Assembly: GCF_014692505.1 (NCBI RefSeq)
Contig: NZ_JACNYK010000006.1
Location: 1-64,000, forward strand
Direction of reading: 5' to 3'
DNA length: 64,000 bases
Source of the DNA: Sphingobacterium arenae
Lineage (GTDB): Bacteria; Bacteroidota; Bacteroidia; Sphingobacteriales; Sphingobacteriaceae
Part shown: positions 19,880 to 28,509 of the stretch, in pieces
Layout: each line of letters begins with the position of its first letter
How positions within the stretch are numbered: the first letter of the stretch is position 1
The notes under the pieces: generated by a model
Seen by the model: only the letters and a program-made list of their open reading frames with translations
Database searches by the model: none
What the model was told of the DNA's origin: nothing
Translations under genes and position numbers: made by a program

Positions 19880-21115
19880 ATGGTCATGAAACTTAATAAA
19901 ATTAGAAAAATGTCAAGTCAAACAAAAATAGTGCGAAAAGGCTTATGGATGATGCTGGCTTTGGTGGGGATCCTCGTAGTGGCGTGTAGCAAAATGGATG
20001 CTACATACAAAGATTTTATAAAGGATGGAGAGATCCGCTATAGTCAAAAACCCGATACACTCGGCATAAGCCCCGGGCATAACCGCGTTAAAGCTTGGTT
20101 GGTCGCCAAGCGAAGGGATGTGTCCAAATTTAAAATATACTGGAATGACCGCGAGAATGCTGTCGAAGTCCCCGTGACCGATGCGTTTGATACGGATACA
20201 TTGAGCGTCATTATCGACAATATAGAAGAAGGCTCCTACACGTTTGAGTTTCTGACCTTCGACAGAGAGGGGAATACCTCCATTGTGGTCGATACGGTGG
20301 GGCAGGTGTATGGGGATGAATACATCAGTTCCATGTCGAACAGGTTAATTTCCCAAGCATCGTTAATAGAGGAGGAGGTCATTATTTCCTGGTATATGCA
20401 ATCCAATGAAAGTGCCATACGATCCGAAATCCGATATAAAAGCCAAGATGGAACCGCACATCAGATCCGCGTGGATGCCGGCGATATGGAAACTATTATT
20501 GAAGAAGAACCTATGGAAGGGTCTATAGAATACCGTACAGTATTCCTTCCCCACCCGAATGCCATCGATACGTTTTATACAGATTATTCGCCGATATCTC
20601 CGGTGCGTAGTGCCCGGATGTACAGCGCATTTGGATTTCCGGAGACTTTTGAAGATACACAATATAGCCATACGAGCCAGACAACCCCAGCAAATGTGGT
20701 AATAGGCTCGGGAGAGTGGAGGTTTGATAAGTTTATTACCGCTAGGGGGAATGCTGCCGATCGAAAAAATGGTAACGGTGCGATTAGGTCCTCTGCGAAG
20801 GCGCAGTGTATTTTTGAGATGTTGTATGACCTGCCCAACGGCGCATCGAAGATTTCTTTTAATCATGGGACTTGTTCATCGGATGGGATTAGTCAGTTTA
20901 GGGTAGAGGCCTCGCAAAATCAGGGAGCTACTTGGACCGATATCAGTAACGGAGGGTTTACCAATACGGCGAACTTGGTGCACCGAGAGATCGCGATCGA
21001 CATCGAAGGCCCGGTGAGGTTTCGGTTTTTCAAGCTTGAAACGCCTGATTGTACTACCGCGGCTTGCCGGATGAATCTGGACGATATTACGATATATGAC
21101 TTACCTAATAAATAA
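19880..21115 (+). CDS. DUF4998-domain surface lipoprotein
   Basis: Up to 411 residues; Met1 at 19880, with Met11 (19910) an equally good start. The signal ends VGILVVACSK, a lipobox. The DUF4998-like part (YKDFIKDGEIRYSQKPDTL ... GHNRVKAWLVAKRRDVSKFKIYW) spans about 40-240. The last 160 residues look like a separate beta-sandwich (SGEWRFDKFITARGNAADRKNG ... VRFRFFKLETPDCTTAACRMNLDDITIYDL), similar in style to binding modules attached to Bacteroidota surface enzymes. It probably helps the SusC/SusD pair bind substrate. It is followed after 9 bases by the FAD oxidoreductase gene. Confidence 0.82.
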   Translation: MVMKLNKIRKMSSQTKIVRKGLWMMLALVGILVVACSKMDATYKDFIKDGEIRYSQKPDTLGISPGHNRVKAWLVAKRRDVSKFKIYWNDRENAVEVPVTDAFDTDTLSVIIDNIEEGSYTFEFLTFDREGNTSIVVDTVGQVYGDEYISSMSNRLISQASLIEEEVIISWYMQSNESAIRSEIRYKSQDGTAHQIRVDAGDMETIIEEEPMEGSIEYRTVFLPHPNAIDTFYTDYSPISPVRSARMYSAFGFPETFEDTQYSHTSQTTPANVVIGSGEWRFDKFITARGNAADRKNGNGAIRSSAKAQCIFEMLYDLPNGASKISFNHGTCSSDGISQFRVEASQNQGATWTDISNGGFTNTANLVHREIAIDIEGPVRFRFFKLETPDCTTAACRMNLDDITIYDLPNK

Positions 21116-21124
21116 ATAGAAGAT

Positions 21125-23044
21125 ATGGAAGAGAAGAACATTAAAGCGAACAGAAGAGATTTTATAAAGGCCATTGGATTAGGATCAGGGGCGCTACTGA
21201 TGAACCCTACGGCCGGATTTAGCTCGGAAAGCATCAAAGAGGAGATTGCGGTCATTGATAAAAAGGATGACGTTTATGCACGGCGGAAGATCGATACCGA
21301 TATATTGATTGCAGGGGGTGGAATGTCTGGTGTATGCGCGGCGCTGGCAGCAGCACGAAATGGTGCAAAAGTAGTCTTGTTACAAGATCGCTCCCGTCTT
21401 GGTGGGAATGCCAGCAGCGAAATTAGAATGCACATCGTCGGCGCAAGCCAGTTGAAACAGGTATGGCGGGAAACAGGTATTCTGGAAGAACTCATGTTAA
21501 CGGAATCTGTGACGAATCCGCAGGCATCTTACGAGATGCTGGATTATGTTTTGTATGATAAAGTATTCTCGGAGAAAAACATCACGCTATTGTTGGACAC
21601 GGTGATGTATGAAGTGTTCACCGATGGCGATAATATCAGTCGGATCAATGCCTTTTGTTCACCAACGGAAGAATTGTACGAGATTACTGCGAAAAAATTT
21701 GCGGATTGCACAGGCGATGGAACACTAGCCGCGCTTGCCGGTGCAGAATTTATGCGTGGACGAGAGGCAAAATCGACCTACAATGAATCGTTAGGTCTGG
21801 AAAAGGCCGACGACATTACCATGGGAAACAGCTTGATGTTTGAAGCGCAAAAACACGATAAACCCATGCCCTTTGTCGCTCCTTCTTGGGCTCGGAAGTA
21901 TACCTTCAAAGATTTTCAGCACCGAAGGATCGGCTCTTATGAGTATGGTTATTGGTGGATAGAGCTTGGCGGAATGGAAGATATTGTAAACGATGGACAA
22001 AAGATCCGAGATGATTTAATGGCTGTCGTCTTTGGTATCTGGGATTATGTGAAGAACTCCGGAGACCACCCTAAATCGGCCAATTGGGCCCTGAGTTGGT
22101 TTGGCATGATTCCGGGAAAAAGAGAAAGCCGTCGTATCACGGGTGATTACGTCATGACACAACGTGATGCCCAAGCCCCCTCTTTATTAGAAGATCGAGT
22201 AGCTTATGGTGGATGGCCACTGGACGACCATCTCCCCGAAGGTATGGACGATACCTCGCAAAAACCCTTTCGTTCTATACCATTAAAAGGGCCTTATTCT
22301 ATTCCCATGCGCTCTTTATACAGCAAAACATTTAAGAACCTGTATATGGCCGGGCGGAACATCAGTGTATCCCATGTAGCGTTGTCCACCACGCGGGTAA
22401 TGGCCACCTGTGCCGTCCTTGGTCAAGCAGTCGGTACCGCCATGGCATACAATATCGAGCACGGGCTAACACCCCGGAAGCTGTGTTCGGACAAAGGACA
22501 TCTGGCCAGATTACAGCAAATTCTGTTGCGACAGGATCAAGCTATGTTGGGTATCGTCAATCATGATGAGCAAGACCTGGCACGTTCAGCGGAAGTAAAA
22601 GCATCGCATGAGACGGCGGATGGAAGCGCAGTGCAAGTTATTGATGGTGTGAATCGGGACGTACAGGACGGTAAAACGCACCAATGGCGCGCAGAAATGA
22701 CGGGCGAAGCGCCTTGGATATCACTTCGTTGGAAAAAGAGGCAACAGATAGGAACTGTAGAATGTACCTTTGATACCGGATTAAATCGGTTCCTACGGTT
22801 ATCCGGACAACGGTATGTGCAAAAAAACCAGGTAAGGGGTTATCAGCCTGAAACCGTTTCGGACTTTAAAATCGAGGTAATGGACAAGGGAAAAGTGGTC
22901 TATGAGGAATATTTTGAAAATAACTATTTACGTAAATTTACCCATACTTTTCCACCAGTGCAGGCGGATGCGGTGCGGATTACCGTGACAAAAACACATG
23001 ACGATAAATTGGCTAGGATTTTTGAAATCCGATGCTATGCGTAA
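21125..23044 (+). CDS. Tat-exported FAD-dependent oxidoreductase (FAD_oxidored family) with C-terminal beta-sandwich
   Basis: A 639-residue flavoenzyme. The N-terminus carries a twin-arginine motif NRRDFIK (R10-R11) before a hydrophobic stretch, so it is probably folded with FAD in the cytoplasm and sent to the periplasm. The dinucleotide-binding motif is AGGGMSGVCAALAAARNGAKVVLL (GGGMSG at 64-69), followed by RLGGNASSEIRMHIVGAS, typical of the PF12831 family. From about residue 500 a discoidin-like beta-sandwich follows (APWISLRWKKRQQIGTVECTF ... VRITVTKTHDDKLARIFEIRCYA). The substrate is not known. It overlaps the next gene by 8 bases and lies in the SusC/SusD locus, so it probably acts on the imported compound. 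Confidence 0.87.
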   Translation: MEEKNIKANRRDFIKAIGLGSGALLMNPTAGFSSESIKEEIAVIDKKDDVYARRKIDTDILIAGGGMSGVCAALAAARNGAKVVLLQDRSRLGGNASSEIRMHIVGASQLKQVWRETGILEELMLTESVTNPQASYEMLDYVLYDKVFSEKNITLLLDTVMYEVFTDGDNISRINAFCSPTEELYEITAKKFADCTGDGTLAALAGAEFMRGREAKSTYNESLGLEKADDITMGNSLMFEAQKHDKPMPFVAPSWARKYTFKDFQHRRIGSYEYGYWWIELGGMEDIVNDGQKIRDDLMAVVFGIWDYVKNSGDHPKSANWALSWFGMIPGKRESRRITGDYVMTQRDAQAPSLLEDRVAYGGWPLDDHLPEGMDDTSQKPFRSIPLKGPYSIPMRSLYSKTFKNLYMAGRNISVSHVALSTTRVMATCAVLGQAVGTAMAYNIEHGLTPRKLCSDKGHLARLQQILLRQDQAMLGIVNHDEQDLARSAEVKASHETADGSAVQVIDGVNRDVQDGKTHQWRAEMTGEAPWISLRWKKRQQIGTVECTFDTGLNRFLRLSGQRYVQKNQVRGYQPETVSDFKIEVMDKGKVVYEEYFENNYLRKFTHTFPPVQADAVRITVTKTHDDKLARIFEIRCYA

Positions 23045-24098
23045 GGAGATAAAATTAAGTGTTGTATATTTCCTGATTTTCTGGATAAGCGGGAGCTGTT
23101 ATGCGCAAGATGTGCAAATGTCTGATAAAACAGTTCCGGCATTCCATTTTAAGGTCAACGATTCCGTGGAGGTAGACGTTGACCTTGCCTATAAAGAAGC
23201 GGACTATCCGGCGTTTTATATCGCCCATTTAGAGACGGGCGTTTGTTCGGATGGTTTATGTAAACCGATTAATCTCCAGGTAAGTTGGAATTTATTGGGG
23301 CAATTTATAGCGTACCATGCAGCCGATGGGTATGCGCTGACCAAATTTGACCATATCGCATTCACGGAGGAAGACCATAAACAGCTGCACCGTATACTTT
23401 CCGATACGGCCGCTATCCTTCGGGACTATGAAGTAAATGACATGATCGATACGGCCGTTTATTTACGATCTCGACAGATTGACGCCGTTACACGGCCTAC
23501 GAGCTTGACATTTAGCGCAGCAACGGTTGAAGGGGCACTGTATACGGTATACACGCTTTGGCATTTTACGAATGGTGCTATACGGGCGAAGATCAAAGCA
23601 CATACGCGGTCGTACATGTCCGATGATGCGGTCGTTAAAAATATGCTCGCTTCCAACAACAGGGATTATGTAAGCTTTGTTTTCAAACATATGACCGAAG
23701 AACAGCATAATCGATTGGGGAGCGATATTGTTAAACTAGTGGGGAGTAAAGATCCCTATATACCACACTTTGCGTTAGCGCAGTTGGGAGATACCGTCCT
23801 ATCCGCTGCGCGTATTCAACAGGAGCTGCTGGTCTATTTTCCCGCCGCGGATAATGCACTAAAAAATGCATTGTTAGACCGACTAGCTTCGGTTCCTATG
23901 GATGCGGAGGCGATGATTGCGCTTGTTTCCTCGTTGTCTAACCTCCAAGAGCAGCAGATGACAAAAGCGTTGGCTATCATTGAAAATAATAAGCCCCGAA
24001 TAGATGAAAAAATACGCGAGAAGCTAGAAATACTATCTCGTAGTCAAGATCGGGCTATGGCAAAGCAGGCAAGGAATACCTTGTTAAAAATCGATTAA
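23037..24098 (+). CDS. Exported protein of unknown function, translationally coupled to the FAD oxidoreductase
   Basis: 353 residues from ATG 23037, which overlaps the stop of the previous gene in ATGCGTAA. I do not recognise the family. The N-terminus (FLIFWISGSCYAQ) is a signal peptide, either SPI after YAQ or SPII at Cys 21. A conserved-looking domain follows: CSDGLC (Cys 70, Cys 75), then NLQVSWNLLGQFIAYH, then LTKFDHIAFTEEDHKQLHRIL. At 149-155, DAVTRPT followed by VEGALYTVYTLWH is faintly like the D-x-x-S/T-G-A-T covalent FMN site of NqrC/RnfG proteins, but the GA is replaced by RP. The last 140 residues are helical and look HEAT-like. A redox or structural partner of the oxidoreductase is inferred from coupling only. 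Confidence 0.75.
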   Translation: MRKEIKLSVVYFLIFWISGSCYAQDVQMSDKTVPAFHFKVNDSVEVDVDLAYKEADYPAFYIAHLETGVCSDGLCKPINLQVSWNLLGQFIAYHAADGYALTKFDHIAFTEEDHKQLHRILSDTAAILRDYEVNDMIDTAVYLRSRQIDAVTRPTSLTFSAATVEGALYTVYTLWHFTNGAIRAKIKAHTRSYMSDDAVVKNMLASNNRDYVSFVFKHMTEEQHNRLGSDIVKLVGSKDPYIPHFALAQLGDTVLSAARIQQELLVYFPAADNALKNALLDRLASVPMDAEAMIALVSSLSNLQEQQMTKALAIIENNKPRIDEKIREKLEILSRSQDRAMAKQARNTLLKID

Positions 24099-24130
24099 CC
24101 ATGGTGATCGAAAACAGAAAAAAAGAATAA

Positions 24131-24212
24131 CATGAAACCATCATAAGTTCGCTAAATTCACAAACCGAAAAGAATAAACCACTCATGATAGCTTTATCAC
24201 CTTTAAAAAATA
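24131..24212 (+). repeat. Intergenic element with MKPS mini-ORF, copy B
   Basis: Second copy of the element at 16661. CATGAAACCATCAT (24131-24144) reads ATG AAA CCA TCA TAA, and ATCACCTTTAAAAAATA (24196-24212) matches the second block. TGAT (24186-24189) can pair with ATCA (24196-24199), as in copy A. The middle is longer here. It lies just before the first glycerophosphodiesterase gene. Confidence 0.5.
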
Positions 24213-24222
24213 AATTATTCTG

Positions 24223-25164
24223 ATGAAACATAATACAACATTACGAATGAAGTTTTTTTTAATCCTGATCATAGCAGGGTTTACAACCTCCTGTTCCACT
24301 ATGAAAGGACAACAAGCACGAAAACAACCCGCGGAATTTCCAGCCTTTGATACGGAAAGCCATCGCGGGGGGCGAGGCGTGATGCCGGAAAATACAATTC
24401 CCGCTATGCTTTATAGCCTTTCCTTGCATGGAATAACAACGTTAGAAATGGACGTAAGAGCGACGGCGGATGGAAAGCTGGTGTTGGGACATGATAACTA
24501 TTTGAACCCTTGGTTTACGCGGAAACCCAATGGAGATGATCTTACAAAAGACGAAAAAGATCGTTATCCCGTTATGCAGATGACCTATGCGGAATTAAAA
24601 CAATTTGATGTTGGATTAAAAGTCCATCCTCTTTTTGCGAAACAGCGTAAAATGGAAGCTTCCATCCCTTTACTCGAAGACGTCATCGATTCTGTACAGC
24701 ATGTCATCGAGAAAGAAGGTAGGGAACAAGTTTTCTACAATATAGAAACGAAATCATCGGAGGCAGGCGATCATAAATATAACCCTGTGCCGGAAGAGTT
24801 TGTGAAGCTATTGATGGGGGTTGTTGAAAAGAAAGGTATTACGCCCTATGTCATTGTACAGTCTGCAGATGTTCGCACCCTCCGCGTATTAAAAGACAAA
24901 TACCCACACGTCAGGACCTCTTATTTAGTGGGTGCCAGGAGGAAAGATTTTACGGTCGAGGAAGACCTGGAATTACTCGGGTTTCAGCCAGATATCTATA
25001 GCCCCAATTTTAAATACATCAGCCAGGAAGATGTCGAAAAATGCCAGACGATGGGCATGAAAGTTGTCGTTTGGACCCCGAATACTAAAAAGGAAATTGA
25101 AGAATTGAAAGCAATGGGCGTAGATGGTATTATAACAGACTATCCCGAATTATTATTGGATTGA
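24223..25164 (+). CDS. Glycerophosphodiester phosphodiesterase family lipoprotein
   Basis: 313 residues; a second start at 24247 (MKFFLILIIAGF) would give a more usual signal peptide. The signal ends FTTSC (Cys 24 from the first Met), so it is a lipoprotein. The GDPD TIM-barrel motifs are complete: SHRGGRGVMPENT (H47, R48, E56, N57), TTLEMDVRATADGKLVLGHD (E75, D77, H90) and a C-terminal VVVWTPNTKKEIEELKAMGVDGIITDYPEL. The enzyme hydrolyses glycerophosphodiesters to glycerol-3-phosphate and an alcohol and would act outside the cytoplasm. It lies 124 bases after the unknown gene, behind the repeated element. It may have its own promoter. Confidence 0.92.
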   Translation: MKHNTTLRMKFFLILIIAGFTTSCSTMKGQQARKQPAEFPAFDTESHRGGRGVMPENTIPAMLYSLSLHGITTLEMDVRATADGKLVLGHDNYLNPWFTRKPNGDDLTKDEKDRYPVMQMTYAELKQFDVGLKVHPLFAKQRKMEASIPLLEDVIDSVQHVIEKEGREQVFYNIETKSSEAGDHKYNPVPEEFVKLLMGVVEKKGITPYVIVQSADVRTLRVLKDKYPHVRTSYLVGARRKDFTVEEDLELLGFQPDIYSPNFKYISQEDVEKCQTMGMKVVVWTPNTKKEIEELKAMGVDGIITDYPELLLD

Positions 25165-25220
25165 TCTCGCGATCGCATCGATTATTGATATTATTAACTG
25201 AACGATAAGCATCGAAGAAA

Positions 25221-26108
25221 ATGAAAAATTATTTAATACTGGTTTTATTTTTACTTCAGTTCCAGATCTCTTTTGGACAGGTCGATAAAGTGAGAAGAGC
25301 TTTGATCGAGCGTGATGAAAGCACGGTATTGGTTGTATCCCATCGTGGCGAATGGCGGCAGGCTCCGGAAAATTCGTTGAAAGCAATTGAGTTGGCTATC
25401 GAGGCCGGCGCCGATATCGTAGAGATCGATGTGGCCAAAACGAAAGATGGCCACTTGGTCCTTATGCACGACAAAACTATTAACAGAACGACCACCGGAA
25501 AAGGTAATATCGTAGATTGGACACTCGACTCGCTGAAAACACTTAAACTAAAAAACGGAGCAGGTACACCTACGCACCATCGTATTCCTACATTGGAAGA
25601 AGCGCTTCTATTAGCCAAGGGACGGGTAATGTTAAACCTGGACAAGGCTTATAACATATTCGATGAAATTTATACGCTCCTAGCGAAGACGAATACGATC
25701 GATCATATCGTTATGAAGGGCGGTAAAAATGTGGCTAGTGTCAAGCAGGATTTTGGAAAATATTTAGATAAGGTTATCTATATGCCGATTGTGAATTTAG
25801 ACAAACCCAACGCGAAAAAGATGATTGATGATTTCAATAAGGAATTGAATCCGGTCGCATTCGAATTGGTATACGCAGATAGTACCAATACCTTACCGCG
25901 TCAGTTAGCCAAGGAACTGAGAAGGAAAAATTTGCTGTGGTATAATACCTTACAAAGTAAGTTGACTGGGGGGCATGATGACGATAAGGCAGTAGAAAAT
26001 CCAGGGGCGTCTTACGGATATTTGGTGAACATCCTACATGCCAGAATTATCCAAACGGATAGAAGCCCATACTTGATCAAGTATTTAAAGTCAATAAATA
26101 AAAAATAG
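25221..26108 (+). CDS. Exported glycerophosphodiester phosphodiesterase family protein
   Basis: 295 residues with signal peptide MKNYLILVLFLLQFQISFGQ. GDPD motifs: SHRGEWRQAPENS (H41, R42, E50, N51), ADIVEIDVAKTKDGHLVLMHD (E68, D70, H83), then NRTTTGKG. The C-terminal half differs from the first GDPD (KGGKNVASVKQDFGKYLDKVIYM; LLWYNTLQSKLTGGHDDDKAVENP), so the pair is diverged, not a fresh duplication, and may have different specificities. Probably periplasmic. Last gene of the 11-26 kb locus, converging on the CvfB-like gene with 35 bases between. Confidence 0.9.
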   Translation: MKNYLILVLFLLQFQISFGQVDKVRRALIERDESTVLVVSHRGEWRQAPENSLKAIELAIEAGADIVEIDVAKTKDGHLVLMHDKTINRTTTGKGNIVDWTLDSLKTLKLKNGAGTPTHHRIPTLEEALLLAKGRVMLNLDKAYNIFDEIYTLLAKTNTIDHIVMKGGKNVASVKQDFGKYLDKVIYMPIVNLDKPNAKKMIDDFNKELNPVAFELVYADSTNTLPRQLAKELRRKNLLWYNTLQSKLTGGHDDDKAVENPGASYGYLVNILHARIIQTDRSPYLIKYLKSINKK

Positions 26109-26143
26109 CAAACGATGATGGCTCGAGTACTTATTAGCTTTTC

Positions 26144-26983
26144 CTATTGATCGTCCGGCAGGAGCCGGATCTCATGATCACTCAAGGTGATCCGTTGCTC
26201 TTTGTATAGCCCCCCTATTGCTTTTTTGAATGCTTTTTTGCTGATCTGGAAGCGATCATATATTTCTTCCGGGTTGCTTTTGTCGCCCAAAGGAATGTGC
26301 CCGCCTTCATCCTGAAGGGCTTGTAACAGCATGTCCTTGGTATCCAGCACATGTGCGAAGCCCTGTGGTTGCAAGCTAAGGTCGATTTTCCCAGCTACAG
26401 TGATGTTTTTCACCCAGCCTTTTCGCTTATCGCCCACGGTAAGGTTCGTAAATAGCTCGTTGTGGTATAATAGTCCAATGTAACGGTTGTCGATGATGGC
26501 GTTGAAGCCTAAGTCCGTCTCCTCGGAGATCAACAGATCGACTTCGTCGCCTATTTCTAGGTCGATATCTTCCTCCTCGATAAACTTGCGCAACCTGGAA
26601 GAGGCAAGCATACGGTCGGTCCGTTCGTCTAGATATAAATACACCACATAGCCTTCGCCTTTCCGCATGGGCTGCCGCTGTTCTTTGGTGGGGACAAAAA
26701 TATCTTTGTCGATTCCCAAATCCAGAAAGGCACCTGCTTCTGAGGCAGCTGCAACGTGTAAAAAAGCAAAATCACCGACTTCGGCCAAGGCCTCTCTTGT
26801 AGTTGCGACCGTCTCCCCCGCTTTATTGACGAAAACAAAGACACGAATGTCGTCGTCAATCGCTACTTCCGGAGATGCTTCAGCAGCAGGCAATAAAATT
26901 TCTGTTTTACCATCGGACAAACGCAAACCAGCGTTGCTTTTTGTTTTAACGATCAGGTTGTTGTATGTTCCTATTTTTATCAT
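26144..26983 (-). CDS. CvfB/YitL-family S1-type RNA-binding protein
   Basis: A 279-residue protein with tandem S1-like domains: an opening KIGTYNNLIVKTKSNAGLRLSDG, a second part GDFAFLHVAAASEAGAFLDLGIDKDIFVP, a third around IIDNRYIGLLYHNELFTNLTVGDKRKGWVKNI, and a C-terminal winged-helix end (DRFQISKKAFKKAIGGLYKEQRITLSDHEIRLLPD). This is the CvfB architecture, a conserved RNA-binding regulator. The function in Bacteroidota is not well established. Divergent from the next gene with 129 bases between. Confidence 0.88.
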   Translation of the reverse strand: MIKIGTYNNLIVKTKSNAGLRLSDGKTEILLPAAEASPEVAIDDDIRVFVFVNKAGETVATTREALAEVGDFAFLHVAAASEAGAFLDLGIDKDIFVPTKEQRQPMRKGEGYVVYLYLDERTDRMLASSRLRKFIEEEDIDLEIGDEVDLLISEETDLGFNAIIDNRYIGLLYHNELFTNLTVGDKRKGWVKNITVAGKIDLSLQPQGFAHVLDTKDMLLQALQDEGGHIPLGDKSNPEEIYDRFQISKKAFKKAIGGLYKEQRITLSDHEIRLLPDDQ

Positions 26984-27112
26984 TGTTTTTTCATTATTGC
27001 CGCCAAACGCTCATTGAACATTAGACTTCGGTAAAGTAAGCAAAAAATCTACGGATAAAACATAGAAAAATAGACAGACATGATTATTTTGCAAATAAAA
27101 TAATACAAACGT

Positions 27113-27313
27113 ATGCTTAACGATAAACAAATCAAGGAGATTGCGGATTCCCTTCTTCCGACTTTTTTGCCAAAGAACGACGCGGAGACAGAACTGGCTT
27201 TTAATTTCACCGTGCCGCCAAATCATACTTACAAAGTTTGGTATGAAAAGCGCCATAGTACTTGGCTATTTGTGAAATTTGAAAAAGTGCAGATTCAAAA
27301 ACGCGAAGATTAG
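27113..27313 (+). CDS. Small conserved-looking hypothetical protein
   Basis: 66 residues (MLNDKQIKEIADSLLPTF ... FVKFEKVQIQKRED). No signal peptide or membrane segment. The composition is normal for a small cytoplasmic alpha/beta protein. An AT-rich inverted repeat, ATTATTTT (27083-27090) and AAAATAAT (27097-27104), overlaps a TTATTTTG -7-like element upstream, which supports it being expressed. It precedes bioB by about 65 bases. I do not recognise a family. Confidence 0.65.
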   Translation: MLNDKQIKEIADSLLPTFLPKNDAETELAFNFTVPPNHTYKVWYEKRHSTWLFVKFEKVQIQKRED

Positions 27314-27365
27314 CGGACTACCTGTAATATTGAAACTGGGGCAGGATGTTGATAAGCTGGCCTGT

Positions 27366-27373
27366 TACCTTTG
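27366..27373 (+). promoter_or_regulatory. TAnnTTTG element immediately before bioB
   Basis: TACCTTTG matches the -7 consensus and ends 5 bases before the ATG at 27379. If used, transcription would begin at or next to the start codon, giving a leaderless or almost leaderless mRNA. No clear -33 element at standard distance was found. Confidence 0.4.
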
Positions 27374-27378
27374 TCGCT

Positions 27379-28371
27379 ATGTCATTAAATGAAAATATAG
27401 AATACAAGAAGGAACTTAGGCACGATTGGGATCGGCAAGAAATAGCGGACATCTATAATAAACCCCTGCTGAACTTGATCTATGAAGCGGCAACAATCCA
27501 TCGGATGTGGCATAAGGCTGATGAAATTCAGCTATCGACGTTACTTTCCATCAAGACAGGAGGATGTCCGGAAGACTGCTCTTACTGCGGACAAGCTGCC
27601 CGCTATCATACCGATATACAAGTACAGGCATTACTTCCACTGGATACGGTATTAGAGCATGCCCGCCGGGCGCAAGCAAACGGCGCTTCTCGTTTTTGTA
27701 TGGCCGCGGCATGGCGCGAAGTGAGGGATAACCGTGATTTTGACAAGGTACTAGAGATGGTTTCTGCTGTAAACGCAATGGGACTAGAAGTCTGTTGTAC
27801 GCTAGGCATGCTCACCGAGGATCAAGCAAGAAGACTGCAAGAAGTTGGACTTTTTGCCTATAACCATAATTTAGATACTTCTGAAGCCTATTACGACAAG
27901 ATAATTTCGACACGCAAGTTCGATAATCGGCTTCATACGATCGATAATGTTCGAAAGGCAGGGATGACCGTATGTTCCGGAGGAATAATCGGACTGGGCG
28001 AGACTGTTGAAGACCGGATAGCGATGCTTAGTACCCTATCCAATATGCCCCAGCATCCCGAGTCTGTGCCCATCAATGCACTTGCACGTGTGAAGGGGAC
28101 ACCTCTCGAAAATCTACCAAAAGTTAAAATTTGGGATATGGTACGCATGATAGCGACAGCAAGGATTATTATGCCTTCTACGATGATTCGCCTGAGCGCA
28201 GGGCGTATGGAAATGGAAGAGGAAGAACAAGCTTGGTGCTTTATGGCAGGAGCAAATTCCATATTCACGGGCGAAAAAGAAACGTTGTTAGTCACCCCAA
28301 ATCCAGGTGTCTCGGAAGATATCGCTATGCTTGATAACCTTGGATTAAAGCCTAGGGTCAAGGAAAATTAA
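27379..28371 (+). CDS. bioB: Biotin synthase
   Basis: 330 residues from ATG 27379 (MSLNENIEYKKELRHDW). A radical-SAM enzyme that inserts sulfur into dethiobiotin in the last step of biotin synthesis. The 4Fe-4S motif is GGCPEDCSYC (C63, C67, C70), followed by SYCGQAARYHT. Other conserved parts are ANGASRFCMAAAWRE, CCTLGMLTEDQA, YNHNLDTSEAYY and MIRLSAGRMEM with the Arg that coordinates the 2Fe-2S cluster. The frame extends upstream to 27346, but that extension overlaps the promoter element. No other bio gene is adjacent. Confidence 0.96.
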   Translation: MSLNENIEYKKELRHDWDRQEIADIYNKPLLNLIYEAATIHRMWHKADEIQLSTLLSIKTGGCPEDCSYCGQAARYHTDIQVQALLPLDTVLEHARRAQANGASRFCMAAAWREVRDNRDFDKVLEMVSAVNAMGLEVCCTLGMLTEDQARRLQEVGLFAYNHNLDTSEAYYDKIISTRKFDNRLHTIDNVRKAGMTVCSGGIIGLGETVEDRIAMLSTLSNMPQHPESVPINALARVKGTPLENLPKVKIWDMVRMIATARIIMPSTMIRLSAGRMEMEEEEQAWCFMAGANSIFTGEKETLLVTPNPGVSEDIAMLDNLGLKPRVKEN

Positions 28372-28509
28372 AGCTCCATCATTAAAAAGTCGATTCGATG
28401 GCTTATTGCGCGGAGAAATACAAATAATTTCCTATATGTTTTTAAATTATTAAACTTTTTTGCGACATCCGCGTTCATTTTGTGCGCTAGGTATAACAAA
28501 GATGGTGTA

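Noticed and set aside
20363..20866. 167-codon open frame on the minus strand within the DUF4998 lipoprotein gene
   Set aside because: Shadow frame; no start context, signal or family resemblance.
27083..27104. AT-rich inverted repeat ATTATTTT / AAAATAAT as a shared operator with the site at 33622
   Set aside because: The likeness mostly comes from the common -7 promoter consensus in AT-rich DNA; the arms differ in length and spacing.
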